Below are positions 51,169 to 59,441 of a DNA stretch of 64,000 nt, in pieces. Source of the stretch: Pseudomonas viridiflava (lineage in GTDB: Bacteria; Pseudomonadota; Gammaproteobacteria; Pseudomonadales; Pseudomonadaceae). Under the pieces are notes generated by a model, which was given only the letters and a program-made list of their open reading frames with translations, made no database searches and was not told where the DNA came from. The translations under genes were made by a program, and so were the position numbers. The stretch spans positions 62,001 through 126,000 of the forward strand of contig NZ_UTVH01000016.1 of assembly GCF_900585905.1 (NCBI RefSeq), given 5' to 3'. Position 1 is the first letter of the stretch. The number at the start of each line of letters is the position of its first letter.

Positions 51169-52605
51169 TCAGCCTTCGTCCGCTTCGTCCTCGTCGCCGC
51201 CATCGATTTTCATGCCCAGCTCCTTGATCTTGCGGGTCAAGGTGTTGCGGCCCCAGCCCAGCAGCACGGCAGCGTCGCGGCGACGGCCTGCGGTGTGCTT
51301 GAGGGCGGTTTCGATCATGATTCGCTCGAAGGTCGGTACGGCGCTGTCCAGCAGGCTGGACTGGCCGCGCGCCAGCGCCTGGTCGGCCCATTGCCGCAGC
51401 GCCTGTTCCCAATTGGTCACCGGAGCCGCGTCCTGGGGCAGGCTGAGCAATTCCGGCGGCAGGTCGCTGACATGCACTTCGCGGCCGGAGGCCATGACGG
51501 TGATCCAGCGGCAGGTGTTTTCCAGTTGGCGCACGTTGCCAGGCCACGGTAGATGCTTGAGGTATTCCTCGGTTTCGGTTTTCAGCAGCTTGGGCTCGAC
51601 GGCCAGTTCCTGCGCGGCGCGGCTGAGGAAGTGCCGGGCCAGGGTCGGGATGTCTTCGCGACGGTCCGACATGCGCGGGATGTGGATGCGGATGACGTTC
51701 AGGCGATGGAACAGGTCTTCGCGGAACTTGCCCGCCTGCACCAGGGTTTCCAGATTCTGGTGGGTCGCGGCGATGATGCGCACGTCGACCTTGACCGGCG
51801 TATGGCCGCCCACTCGATAGAACTCGCCATCGGCCAATACGCGCAGCAGGCGGGTCTGTGTGTCGGCAGGCATGTCGCCGATTTCGTCGAGGAACAGGGT
51901 GCCGCCATCGGCCTGCTCGAAACGCCCCCGGCGCAGGTTGGCAGCGCCAGTGAACGCACCCTTTTCATGGCCGAACAGCTCCGATTCCATCAGGTCTTTC
52001 GGGATCGCCGCCATGTTCAGGGCGATGAACGGCGACGCCGAACGCGGGCTGTGGCGGTGCAGCGCGTGGGCCACCAGCTCTTTGCCGGTGCCGGACTCAC
52101 CGTTGATCAGCACCGTGATATTGGAGTGGCTCAGGCGGCCAATGGCGCGGAACACCTCCTGCATCGCGGGCGCTTCGCCGATGATTTCGGGGGTGCGGGT
52201 CAGCGCCGGAGGGGCGTCGAAACCCTGCTGCTCCTGGGCGTGCTGATTGGCCCGCTTGACCAGGGAAACGGCTTCGTCGACGTCAAAGGGCTTGGGCAGG
52301 TATTCGAATGCGCCGCCCTGGTAGGAGGCCACCGCGCTGTCCAGGTCCGAGTGCGCGGTCATGATGATCACCGGCAGGCGCGGGTGCTGCTCGCGAATCC
52401 GCGCCAGCAGGTCCAGGCCACTGGCGCCGGGCATGCGAATGTCGGAAATGATCACGTCCGGCTGCTGGCGCGCCAGGCGGCTCATCACGCCGTCGGCGCT
52501 GTCGAAACTCTGGGTGGTCATGCCTTCCTGTTGCAAGGCTTTTTCCAGAACCCAACGGATGGAACGGTCGTCGTCTACGATCCAGACAGTTTCACTACGG
52601 CTCAT
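51169..52605 (-). CDS. ntrC: NtrC, nitrogen regulation response regulator
   Basis: This 478-residue sigma-54 activator has a receiver (VDDD at 10-13, Asp55 in IISDIRMPG), an AAA+ domain (about 140-380; Walker A GESGTGKE, GAFTGA, LFLDEIGD) and a C-terminal Fis-type helix-turn-helix (RDAAVLLGWGRNTLTRKIK). It activates glnA and other nitrogen-scavenging promoters when phosphorylated by NtrB. It overlaps ntrB by four bases (ATGA). Confidence 0.96.
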   Translation of the reverse strand: MSRSETVWIVDDDRSIRWVLEKALQQEGMTTQSFDSADGVMSRLARQQPDVIISDIRMPGASGLDLLARIREQHPRLPVIIMTAHSDLDSAVASYQGGAFEYLPKPFDVDEAVSLVKRANQHAQEQQGFDAPPALTRTPEIIGEAPAMQEVFRAIGRLSHSNITVLINGESGTGKELVAHALHRHSPRSASPFIALNMAAIPKDLMESELFGHEKGAFTGAANLRRGRFEQADGGTLFLDEIGDMPADTQTRLLRVLADGEFYRVGGHTPVKVDVRIIAATHQNLETLVQAGKFREDLFHRLNVIRIHIPRMSDRREDIPTLARHFLSRAAQELAVEPKLLKTETEEYLKHLPWPGNVRQLENTCRWITVMASGREVHVSDLPPELLSLPQDAAPVTNWEQALRQWADQALARGQSSLLDSAVPTFERIMIETALKHTAGRRRDAAVLLGWGRNTLTRKIKELGMKIDGGDEDEADEG

Positions 52606-53687
52606 GTCGAAGCTGCTCCTTGTTCCAGCGGCAGGAAGATCGAGAAGGTGGTGTGGCCGGGATGGCTGTCACACTCGATCAACCCCTGATGCTGACTAAT
52701 GATGTTCTGCGTGATCGCAAGGCCCAGGCCAGTGCCGTCGGGACGGCCGCTGACCATCGGATAGAAAATGGTTTCCTGAAGATCGGCCGGAATACCAGGG
52801 CCGTTGTCGATGATTTCGATTTTGCTGACCAGACGGTGGCGCGTGTGGCCGATGGTGAACTGGCGCATGGCGCGAGTGCGCAGGCTGATTCGGCCCAGGC
52901 GCAGCTCGTTCTGGCTGCTGATCGCCTGCATGGCGTTGCGCACGATATTGAGCACGGCCTGGATCATCTGCTCGCGGTCGATCAGCACGTCCGGGATGCT
53001 GGGGTCGTAATCGCGCACCAGAGTGATGCAGCCCTGGCTTTCCGCTTCGACCAGACTGCACACGCGTTCGAGGACTTCGTGCACGTTGGTCATCGCCAGG
53101 GAGGGCAGCTTGTTGGAGCCGAGCATGCGGTCGACCAGGTTACGCAGGCGATCCGCCTCCTCGATGATGACGTTGGTGTAGTCCTTGAGGCTTTCTTCCG
53201 GCAGCTGGCGCGCCAGCAACTGCGCGGCGCCGCGAATACCCCCCAGCGGATTCTTGATCTCGTGAGCCAGGCCGCGCACCAGCATTTTGGTGGTTTCCTG
53301 CTTCGACAACTGCGCTTCTTCCTTGGTGATGCGCAGCAGCCGGTCACGCGGGTGCACCTCAAGCAGCAGCAGGGTCGCGCCCTGGCTGAGGATCGGCGTT
53401 ACGGCGTAGTCAACGGTCAGCGTCTGCCCGGTCAGCGCCGTCAGCATGGCTTCACGTTTGGTGAACGGGTGCGCCTGCTCGACGGCCTGACGCAGCGAGC
53501 TGAGGGCCTCAGCCGATTCGGTGAACAGTTCGCTGATGAATTGGCCATGGCTTCGCTGGCCGCTGATGGCCAAAAGCATTTCAGCTGCCGGGTTCATGTA
53601 CTCCAGACGCAGGTCGGCGTTGAGCAGAATCGTGGCAGTGGTCAGGTTGTCGAGTAACAAGCGGTGCAGCGCGTCACTGATAGTCAT
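52602..53687 (-). CDS. ntrB: NtrB, nitrogen regulation sensor kinase
   Basis: This 361-residue cytoplasmic kinase has an N-terminal PAS domain (about 8-115), the H-box GLAHEIKNPLGGIRG with His142, and ATP-binding motifs NIVRNAMQAI, DNGPGIP and GTGLGLAITQNI. PII protein controls its kinase and phosphatase activities in other bacteria. MTISDALHRLLLDNL is the family start; the frame runs open to 53720. It has a sigma-54-like promoter about 140 bases upstream and is translationally coupled to ntrC. Confidence 0.95.
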   Translation of the reverse strand: MTISDALHRLLLDNLTTATILLNADLRLEYMNPAAEMLLAISGQRSHGQFISELFTESAEALSSLRQAVEQAHPFTKREAMLTALTGQTLTVDYAVTPILSQGATLLLLEVHPRDRLLRITKEEAQLSKQETTKMLVRGLAHEIKNPLGGIRGAAQLLARQLPEESLKDYTNVIIEEADRLRNLVDRMLGSNKLPSLAMTNVHEVLERVCSLVEAESQGCITLVRDYDPSIPDVLIDREQMIQAVLNIVRNAMQAISSQNELRLGRISLRTRAMRQFTIGHTRHRLVSKIEIIDNGPGIPADLQETIFYPMVSGRPDGTGLGLAITQNIISQHQGLIECDSHPGHTTFSIFLPLEQGAAST

Positions 53688-53826
53688 TACAGTCGTTGAC
53701 CTCTTTTTGGCTCGTTGCACACCCGGGCGAGCCTCGGATCGCAGGCGCTGGTTGGTCCGCTCCAGCGTGGGTCATGCCACCAATACGTGTGCATCCGGCG
53801 CACGAAAGTTTCTGTAACAGCCTGTT

Positions 53827-53843
53827 TGCAAAAACCAAACCAA
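53827..53843 (-). promoter_or_regulatory. Sigma-54-type promoter of ntrBC
   Basis: Minus strand TTGGTTTGGTTTTTGCA has the GG/GC pair with exactly ten bases between (GG at 53840-53841, GC at 53828-53829) and the TTGCA of the -12 element. It lies about 140 bases from the ntrB start. Confidence 0.55.
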
Positions 53844-53886
53844 GGCTCCGAAAAGAAGCGTTAACCATGCAAAACCGGGCATTTTT

Positions 53887-53902
53887 TGCACGGTGGTGCA
53901 CC
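53887..53902. promoter_or_regulatory. NtrC-like palindrome upstream of ntrB (short spacing)
   Basis: TGCACGGTGGTGCA has TGCAC/GTGCA half-sites, but only four bases apart instead of the usual seven. With AAAA-flanked TGCA at 53866 it forms dense TGCA repeats upstream of the sigma-54 promoter. Confidence 0.35.
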
Positions 53903-53969
53903 TTGGCGGAGTGCATGACGACATTTGCGAACCAAAACAGGGAGCGTGGCTGACGGGCAAGACATATCT

Positions 53970-53986
53970 TGCACCAAAATGAGGCT
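53970..53986. promoter_or_regulatory. NtrC-like site upstream of ntrB
   Basis: TGCACCAAAATGAGGCT matches the left half of the NtrC consensus TGCACC-N5-GGTGCA and, partly, the right half. It closely resembles the site upstream of glnA at 57698. Together with 53827-53843 it suggests NtrC autoregulation. Confidence 0.45.
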
Positions 53987-54008
53987 TGTCGGGCGCTGCG
54001 ACTCGTTT

Positions 54009-54659
54009 TCAAAAGAAAGGCAGGATGCTCGCTTCTTCTTTCGGCTTGTCCTTGAGCGGGCATTCGGGGCGCACGCCGTACTCGGGCGCCTGGCAGGGGT
54101 TGGCCAGGCGTTTCTGGGCGAGGGAGATGCGGAACATATGGAAGGGCTGGGCGGGGGTCTTCTCCAGCACGGCGCCGTTCTGATCGATGATTTCCACGGC
54201 GAGCTGGTGAGTGCCCCGGTCGACGTTGTGCAGCGGGAATACCGGGCTGCGGCCAGCTGTGCCGACAGGTTTGCCGTCCAGCAGCAGGCGGTAGCTGTGG
54301 CCCTGCTGCAGCGCCGGCTCGCTGGTGACGGTGGCGATCATATCGCCTGGCGTGCTGCGTATCGAGGCGTCAGGCTCGGGCACCAGGATCCTCAGCAGAT
54401 CGTAACGAAACATCACTTCGGCCTGAGGCTTGGCCTGGGCTGCATGGCCTTGCACCGGGCGCTTTGAAGGTGATCCCGAGGTGCTGTTGCTGGGGGCGAT
54501 GTCGACGCGTTTCGCATTCTTGTGCGGCTGGTCGGTAAACACGCGGTTGCCTGCGCCGTCGACGTAGGTGTAGACCTCGGCGCTGGCCATGGCAGGCGCC
54601 ATCAGCGCCAGGCAAAGCAGGGCGCGACGGATAAAACTGGATTCAGGGCTTGCCGACAT
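54009..54659 (-). CDS. DUF4124-domain exported protein (216 residues)
   Basis: It has a signal peptide (LLCLALMAPAMASA), a DUF4124 segment (EVYTYVDGAGNRVFTDQP, residues about 28-46) and a beta-rich C-terminal domain with IVPEPDASIRSTPGD and RTGTHQLAVEIIDQNG-like strands (seen as VDRGTHQLAVEI). The domain binds peptidoglycan-related or glycan ligands in some annotations, but the function is unknown. It overlaps its shorter paralogue by 17 bases and lies between glnA and ntrB. Confidence 0.85.
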   Translation of the reverse strand: MSASPESSFIRRALLCLALMAPAMASAEVYTYVDGAGNRVFTDQPHKNAKRVDIAPSNSTSGSPSKRPVQGHAAQAKPQAEVMFRYDLLRILVPEPDASIRSTPGDMIATVTSEPALQQGHSYRLLLDGKPVGTAGRSPVFPLHNVDRGTHQLAVEIIDQNGAVLEKTPAQPFHMFRISLAQKRLANPCQAPEYGVRPECPLKDKPKEEASILPFF

Positions 54660-55176
54660 GGACGCGCTGCACAGTGAGGGTCATGGTCGGACTCTGCTGG
54701 ATGATCCGGCCCTGATCAAGCACCACGACGGCAAAGCTGTGTTCGCCGCGCTCGATATTGACCACTTGCAGACGCGGCACGTTGCCGGGCTGGCCGTAGG
54801 GATTTCCGTCCACCCACAGCTGCAGCAGATGGCCCGGGGCGAGTCTTGGCTTGATCGCCACGCCCACCGTGAAGGTGCCGTTGTTCGCGCGCAGGGCTTC
54901 GTCCTGGGGCAGGTCGGTCAGTTCCAGCGTTGAGTAAGTGGCTTTTGGTGGGGCGTCTGCCGATGGCGGTGCGTCCATCGGCGGCAGTGGCGGCGGGGCC
55001 TGCAGGCGCTGCGTCTCCACACTGTTGAGCGGCGGCAACTCGACAACCTGCGCCTTGACCCCGGCAGGCGGCTGGTTGCTGTACGCAGCATTGCCGTTGG
55101 CGTCCGTGTACTTGTAGATCTGCGCGGCTGCCGGCAAAGCGATCAACAGCAGCAGACAGATGAGGCTTGGGCGCAT
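54643..55176 (-). CDS. DUF4124-domain exported protein (177 residues)
   Basis: This shorter paralogue has a signal peptide (LICLLLLIALPAAA), the DUF4124 segment QIYKYTDANGNAAYSNQPP, a proline-rich linker (PPPLPPMDAPPSADAPP) and a beta-sheet C-terminal domain. It starts upstream of, and overlaps by 17 bases, the longer paralogue, so the two form an operon. The pair is conserved in the glnA-ntrBC interval of pseudomonads; function unknown. Confidence 0.85.
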   Translation of the reverse strand: MRPSLICLLLLIALPAAAQIYKYTDANGNAAYSNQPPAGVKAQVVELPPLNSVETQRLQAPPPLPPMDAPPSADAPPKATYSTLELTDLPQDEALRANNGTFTVGVAIKPRLAPGHLLQLWVDGNPYGQPGNVPRLQVVNIERGEHSFAVVVLDQGRIIQQSPTMTLTVQRVHVGKP

Positions 55177-55255
55177 GCAGGCTCCGTGGGCTTTGACGCG
55201 GTAGGCAGTGTCGTGGGCGCAGCATAGAACATAAATCAGTGTGCGCGGCTGTTGA

Positions 55256-55822
55256 TCATTTGCGCACTATGCACAGCTCGCCGACTGCACGCGTCAGCGC
55301 CAGATCATGAATCGGATCCTTGGCTTGCAGTCGAGACTGTTGAAGCAGCCAGCCCGGGCAGTGTGGGTCCTGGCGGTAGGTCGAGAAGGCCGAGTATTCA
55401 CGCAGCAGTCGCGTCTGCAGTTGATCCAGCTGCGGGCGGATTTGCCCGACCAGATCCGGCCTTGGGGTGTCTGGCGCTTTACCGGCTTCGTGCCACGTTG
55501 CCAGCAGCGCGTACTGCACCAGTTTGTTGGCTTCTATCTGGGCGGCGAGGAATTGGCTGACGTCCTGTGCGTCCAGATTGTAGGTGGGTGCGAGCTTGGC
55601 GGCGGCCGCGATGACCTGAGCTTCGCGGGGGCTGTCCTGAATCGGTTTGCCGCTGTCCCACTTGGTCAGTGCAACCTGATCGGCGATGGCCAGGCGTTCG
55701 CTGATCGTTGTCATCAACGGCGCCAACGGCGCAGGAGCCGGTGCCGTCGTGGGTGTGCCGGCGCAGGCGGTCAGGCTGGCGAGGGTGGCGCAGAGGAAGA
55801 GCAGGTTTATTGGCTTAGGCAT
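55256..55822 (-). CDS. Exported gamma-class chorismate mutase (putative lipoprotein)
   Basis: This 188-residue protein has a lipobox-like signal peptide (LASLTAC, cysteine at 20) followed by a helical domain with ISERLAIADQVALTKWDSGKP and VSQFLAAQIEANKLVQYALLATW, which match the AroQ-gamma (secreted) chorismate mutases. The catalytic charged residues (Arg, Lys, Gln, Glu positions) look present. It would convert chorismate to prephenate in the periplasm, a reaction whose role there is unknown. The family assignment rests on these motifs, not on a search. Confidence 0.75.
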   Translation of the reverse strand: MPKPINLLFLCATLASLTACAGTPTTAPAPAPLAPLMTTISERLAIADQVALTKWDSGKPIQDSPREAQVIAAAAKLAPTYNLDAQDVSQFLAAQIEANKLVQYALLATWHEAGKAPDTPRPDLVGQIRPQLDQLQTRLLREYSAFSTYRQDPHCPGWLLQQSRLQAKDPIHDLALTRAVGELCIVRK

Positions 55823-55869
55823 GTGTTTTCTCTCAACCTTACAAATTCAATCTTCTGAGTAAATCCAGT

Positions 55870-55966
55870 CCTGTAGGAGCGCACGAGCACCGCGATGCTG
55901 CGATGACGGTGTATCAGACAGACCGCCATCGCGGCCTCGCTGTGCTCGTGCGCTCCTACAGGTAAA
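55870..55966. repeat. Inverted REP pair (CTGTAGGAGCGCACGAGC family)
   Basis: CCTGTAGGAGCGCACGAGC at 55870 and its inverted partner GCTCGTGCGCTCCTACAGG at 55944 form a BIME-type pair in the gap between the chorismate mutase gene and glnA. The same family makes up the superarray at 49645-50278. Confidence 0.9.
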
Positions 55967-56045
55967 AAACCGTTAGCTGTATAGAGTGCTCTCGATGAGA
56001 TCAGGTGCGGCAGTAAATATGTACCGCATGTTAAATTCCGGCCAT

Positions 56046-56070
56046 AAAAAAGGCCCCCCGAAGGAGGCCT
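56046..56070 (-). terminator. Rho-independent terminator of glnA
   Basis: On the minus strand AGGCCTCC, a TTCG tetraloop, GGGGGGCC and T6 lie 31 bases downstream of the glnA stop. Confidence 0.88.
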
Positions 56071-56100
56071 CTCTGGCGCGTCATGGCTGACGCGACTGGA

Positions 56101-57507
56101 TCAGCAGCTGTAGTACAGCTCGTATTCCAGTGGGTGCACGAAGGTGCGAACTTTGATTTCTTCTTCGCTTTTCAGGGCGATGTAAGCGTCGATGAAATCG
56201 TCGCTGAAAACGCCGCCCTTGGTCAGGAATGCGCGACCCTTGTCCAGCTCTTCCAGGGCCTCTTTCAGGCTGCCACACACCTGCGGGATTTCCTTGGCCT
56301 CTTCAGGCGGCAGGTCATACAGGTTCTTGTCGGCGGCATCGCCCGGGTGGATCTTGTTCTGGATGCCGTCCAGGCCAGCCATCAGCAGTGCGGCGAACGC
56401 CAGGTACGGGTTGGCAGCCGGGTCCGGGAAACGCGCTTCGATACGACGGCCCTTAGGGCTGTTGACGTAAGGAATGCGGATCGATGCGGAGCGGTTACGC
56501 GCCGAGTAGGCCAGCATTACCGGCGCTTCGAAGCCTGGCACCAGACGCTTGTAGGAGTTGGTCGCCGGGTTGGTGAAACCGTTCAGCGCCTTGCCGTGCT
56601 TGATGATGCCGCCGATGAAGTACAGGGCGGTGTCGGACAGACCGGCATAGCCTTCGCCAGCGAAGGTGTTCTTGCCATCTTTGGAGATGGACATGTGAAC
56701 GTGCATACCCGAGCCGTTATCGCCATACAGAGGCTTGGGCATGAAGGTCGCGGTGCGGCCGTAAGCGTCGGCCACGTTGTGAACGACGTACTTGAGGGTC
56801 TGAACTTCGTCAGCCTTTTTCACCAGCGTGTTGAATTTCACGCCGATTTCGTTCTGCCCGGCAGTGGCGACTTCGTGGTGGTGAACTTCCACGGTCTGGC
56901 CCATTTCTTCCAGAGCGTTGCACATGGCGGTGCGGATTTCATGGTCGTGGTCAAACGGCGGAACCGGGAAGTAGCCACCCTTGATGCCCGGACGGTGGCC
57001 CCTGTTGCCGCCTTCCACGTCCTGGTCGGACATCCACGAGCCTTGCTCGGAGTAGATCTTGAACATGGAGCCGGAGATATCGGACTTGAACTTCACTTCA
57101 TCGAAGATGAAGAACTCAGGCTCGGGACCTGCGAATACCGTGTCACCAATGCCGGTGGACTTCAGGTATTCCTCGGCGCGGTGAGCGATGGCGCGCGGGT
57201 CGCGGTCGTAGCCCTGCATGGTCGAAGGTTCGATGATGTCGCACACCAGAATCAGCGTTGGCTCTTCGGTGAACGGATCGAGGACGGCGGTTTCGTCGTC
57301 CGGCAGCAGGATCATGTCGGAAGCTTCGATGCCTTTCCAGCCAGAGATGGAGGAGCCGTCGAACATCTTGCCAACTTCGAAGAAGTCGTCTTCCAGCGCA
57401 TCGCGAGCCGGCATGGTCACGTGGTGCTGAGTACCTTTAGTGTCCGTGAAGCGCAGATCAATCCACTTTACGTCATGATCTTTGATGAGTTGAACCGACT
57501 TCGACAT
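56101..57507 (-). CDS. glnA: Glutamine synthetase type I
   Basis: This 468-residue type I-beta enzyme condenses glutamate, ammonia and ATP to glutamine. It begins [20 protein letters not shown] and shows [13 protein letters not shown], the ATP-binding [17 protein letters not shown] and the adenylylation loop NLYDLPPEE with the modifiable tyrosine near 397. The open frame to 57594 is not part of the protein; the ATG at 57507 follows GGAGGACACC. It has a sigma-54 promoter and an NtrC site upstream, and a terminator just after the stop, so it is monocistronic. Confidence 0.97.
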   Translation of the reverse strand: MSKSVQLIKDHDVKWIDLRFTDTKGTQHHVTMPARDALEDDFFEVGKMFDGSSISGWKGIEASDMILLPDDETAVLDPFTEEPTLILVCDIIEPSTMQGYDRDPRAIAHRAEEYLKSTGIGDTVFAGPEPEFFIFDEVKFKSDISGSMFKIYSEQGSWMSDQDVEGGNRGHRPGIKGGYFPVPPFDHDHEIRTAMCNALEEMGQTVEVHHHEVATAGQNEIGVKFNTLVKKADEVQTLKYVVHNVADAYGRTATFMPKPLYGDNGSGMHVHMSISKDGKNTFAGEGYAGLSDTALYFIGGIIKHGKALNGFTNPATNSYKRLVPGFEAPVMLAYSARNRSASIRIPYVNSPKGRRIEARFPDPAANPYLAFAALLMAGLDGIQNKIHPGDAADKNLYDLPPEEAKEIPQVCGSLKEALEELDKGRAFLTKGGVFSDDFIDAYIALKSEEEIKVRTFVHPLEYELYYSC

Positions 57508-57608
57508 GGTGTCCTCCGGGTGGCTTCGGGCCGATTTAATGGTTTGGGCCCTTAAAATTTTGGTGATGCCGGCGCAGATACTCTGCCAAGGCAACCTGCC
57601 TCACAAGG

Positions 57609-57625
57609 GAGCAAATTGCATGCCA
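57609..57625 (-). promoter_or_regulatory. Sigma-54 promoter of glnA
   Basis: Minus strand TGGCATGCAATTTGCTC matches TGGCAC-N5-TTGCA with GG and GC ten bases apart. It lies about 100 bases upstream of the glnA ATG. Confidence 0.8.
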
Positions 57626-57697
57626 GTGCCCCGAGATGGGTTTTCTGCCGCCTGAACGTCCGAATCTGACTCATTAACGCAGGTTTGGGCGCAGGCG

Positions 57698-57714
57698 TGC
57701 ACCTTAATGGGGCT
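57698..57714. promoter_or_regulatory. NtrC-binding site upstream of glnA
   Basis: TGCACCTTAATGGGGCT matches TGCACC-N5-GGTGCA at 11 of 12 consensus positions. It lies about 75-90 bases upstream of the sigma-54 element, as an enhancer site would. ntrBC lies 3.5 kb away on the same strand. Confidence 0.7.
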
Positions 57715-57771
57715 GAAAAATCTTTCCTCGGTTCCTTTTGGTGCGTCGATGAAGGGGCACACGATAGTTGG

Positions 57772-57799
57772 TTAAACCTTGAGCAATTTCCGCTATAAT
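57772..57799 (+). promoter_or_regulatory. Candidate sigma-70 promoter of thiI
   Basis: TATAAT at 57794-57799, preceded 16 bases upstream by TTAAAC, lies 42 bases before the thiI ATG in the divergent glnA/thiI gap. The -10 is a perfect match and the -35 is weak. Confidence 0.5.
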
Positions 57800-57841
57800 C
57801 CCGCCCCCTCTTTTTCGGCTGGCACCTCGCGCGCTGTTTAC

Positions 57842-59296
57842 ATGAAACTAATCGTAAAAGTCTTCCCAGAAATCTCCATCAAGAGCCGGCCGGTGCGCAA
57901 GCAGTTCACCCGTCAGTTGGCCAGGAACATCCGCACCGTGCTCCGTGATCTGGACCCGGCGCTGGTGGTGGAGGGGCTGTGGGACAACCTTGAGGTGCGC
58001 ACCGAGGTGGCCGACCCGCAGGTGCTGCAGGAAATGACCGAGCGCCTGTGCTGCATGCCGGGCATCTCCAATTTTCTGCAAGTGGCCGAATACCCGCTGG
58101 GCGATCTGGACGACATCGTCGCCAAGACCAAGCTGCACTACGCTGATTTGCTGCCGGGCAAAATGTTTTCGGTGCGTTGCAAGCGTGCAGGCAAGCATGC
58201 CTTCAGCTCGATGGACGTCGAAAAATACGTCGGCAGCCAGTTGCGCCAGCAGTGCGGCGCCGCCGGAATCGAGCTGAAAAAGCCGGAAATCGTCGTGCGC
58301 ATGGAAATTCGCGACAAACGGTTGTTCGTGATTCATAGCCAGCACAACAGTATCGGCGGCTACCCGCTGGGTGCGCTGGAGCAGACCCTGGTGCTGATGT
58401 CCGGCGGCTTCGATTCCACGGTAGCTGCCTACCAGACCATGCGTCGCGGGCTCATGGCGCATTTCTGCTTTTTCAATCTGGGTGGTCGCGCTCATGAGCT
58501 GGGCGTGATGGAAGTCGCGCATTTCATCTGGAAAAAGTACGGCAGCTCCCAGCGCGTGCTGTTTGTCAGTGTGCCGTTCGAGGAAGTTCTCGGAGAAATC
58601 CTGCAGAAAGTCGATAACAGTCATATGGGTGTAGTTTTGAAGCGTATGATGTTGCGCGCTGCATCTTCTATTGCCGACCGCCTTGAAATCGACGTACTGG
58701 TAACCGGCGAAGCGATTTCCCAGGTGGCCAGCCAGACGCTGCCCAACCTGTCGCTCATCGATGCCGCGACTGACAAGCTGGTGCTACGTCCGCTGATCAC
58801 CAGCCACAAGCAGGACATCGTGGATCAGGCTGTCGAAATCGGTACTGCCGATTTTGCCAAGCATATGCCCGAGTATTGCGGGGTGATTTCGATCAACCCC
58901 AAGACCAACGCCAAGCGTAATCGCGTTGAGTACGAAGAACAGCAGTTCGACATGGCGATTCTCGAGCGAGCGCTCGAAAATGCCAAGCTGGTTGCCATTG
59001 ATCGGGTTATCGACGATCTGAGCCAGAGCGTCGAGATAGAGGAAGTCAGTCAGGCACTGGCAGGTCAGGTCGTCGTCGACATCCGTCATCCGGATGCCCA
59101 GGAAGATCAACCGCTGATGCTGCCTGGCATTGAAATACAGGCGCTGCCGTTCTATGCATTGAACAGCCGCTTCAAGGAACTGGATAACACGCGCCAGTAC
59201 CTGTTGTATTGCGACAAAGGCGTCATGAGTCGCCTGCATGCTCATCATTTGCTCAGTGAGGGGTATGCCAATGTGCGCGTTTATCGACCGAGCTAA
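57842..59296 (+). CDS. thiI: ThiI, tRNA 4-thiouridine synthase
   Basis: This 484-residue enzyme puts sulfur into tRNA U8 and, in some bacteria, thiazole. It has an N-terminal ferredoxin-like/THUMP region, the PP-loop motif [15 protein letters not shown] near 187, and a C-terminal rhodanese domain with the active cysteine in [13 protein letters not shown]. The start [15 protein letters not shown] is the family N-terminus; an upstream in-frame ATG at 57779 is not used. It is divergent from glnA. Confidence 0.96.
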   Translation: MKLIVKVFPEISIKSRPVRKQFTRQLARNIRTVLRDLDPALVVEGLWDNLEVRTEVADPQVLQEMTERLCCMPGISNFLQVAEYPLGDLDDIVAKTKLHYADLLPGKMFSVRCKRAGKHAFSSMDVEKYVGSQLRQQCGAAGIELKKPEIVVRMEIRDKRLFVIHSQHNSIGGYPLGALEQTLVLMSGGFDSTVAAYQTMRRGLMAHFCFFNLGGRAHELGVMEVAHFIWKKYGSSQRVLFVSVPFEEVLGEILQKVDNSHMGVVLKRMMLRAASSIADRLEIDVLVTGEAISQVASQTLPNLSLIDAATDKLVLRPLITSHKQDIVDQAVEIGTADFAKHMPEYCGVISINPKTNAKRNRVEYEEQQFDMAILERALENAKLVAIDRVIDDLSQSVEIEEVSQALAGQVVVDIRHPDAQEDQPLMLPGIEIQALPFYALNSRFKELDNTRQYLLYCDKGVMSRLHAHHLLSEGYANVRVYRPS

Positions 59297-59441
59297 GTGC
59301 CCGGGGCTGTTTGCCTGTGGCTTGCGTCACCGGCCCCCCGACCTTTGTCGTTCAGCCGTAACGGCCATTGGCCGACTCTGACGTTATAAATAGCTGTATA
59401 GCAGTATTCAGCTGACCGAATCCTCTGATCGAGATACACAA

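Noticed and set aside
57737..57763. Second NtrC site upstream of glnA
   Set aside because: TGGTGCGTCGATGAAGGGGCA has suitable ends, but the spacing and inner bases do not fit the consensus well enough.
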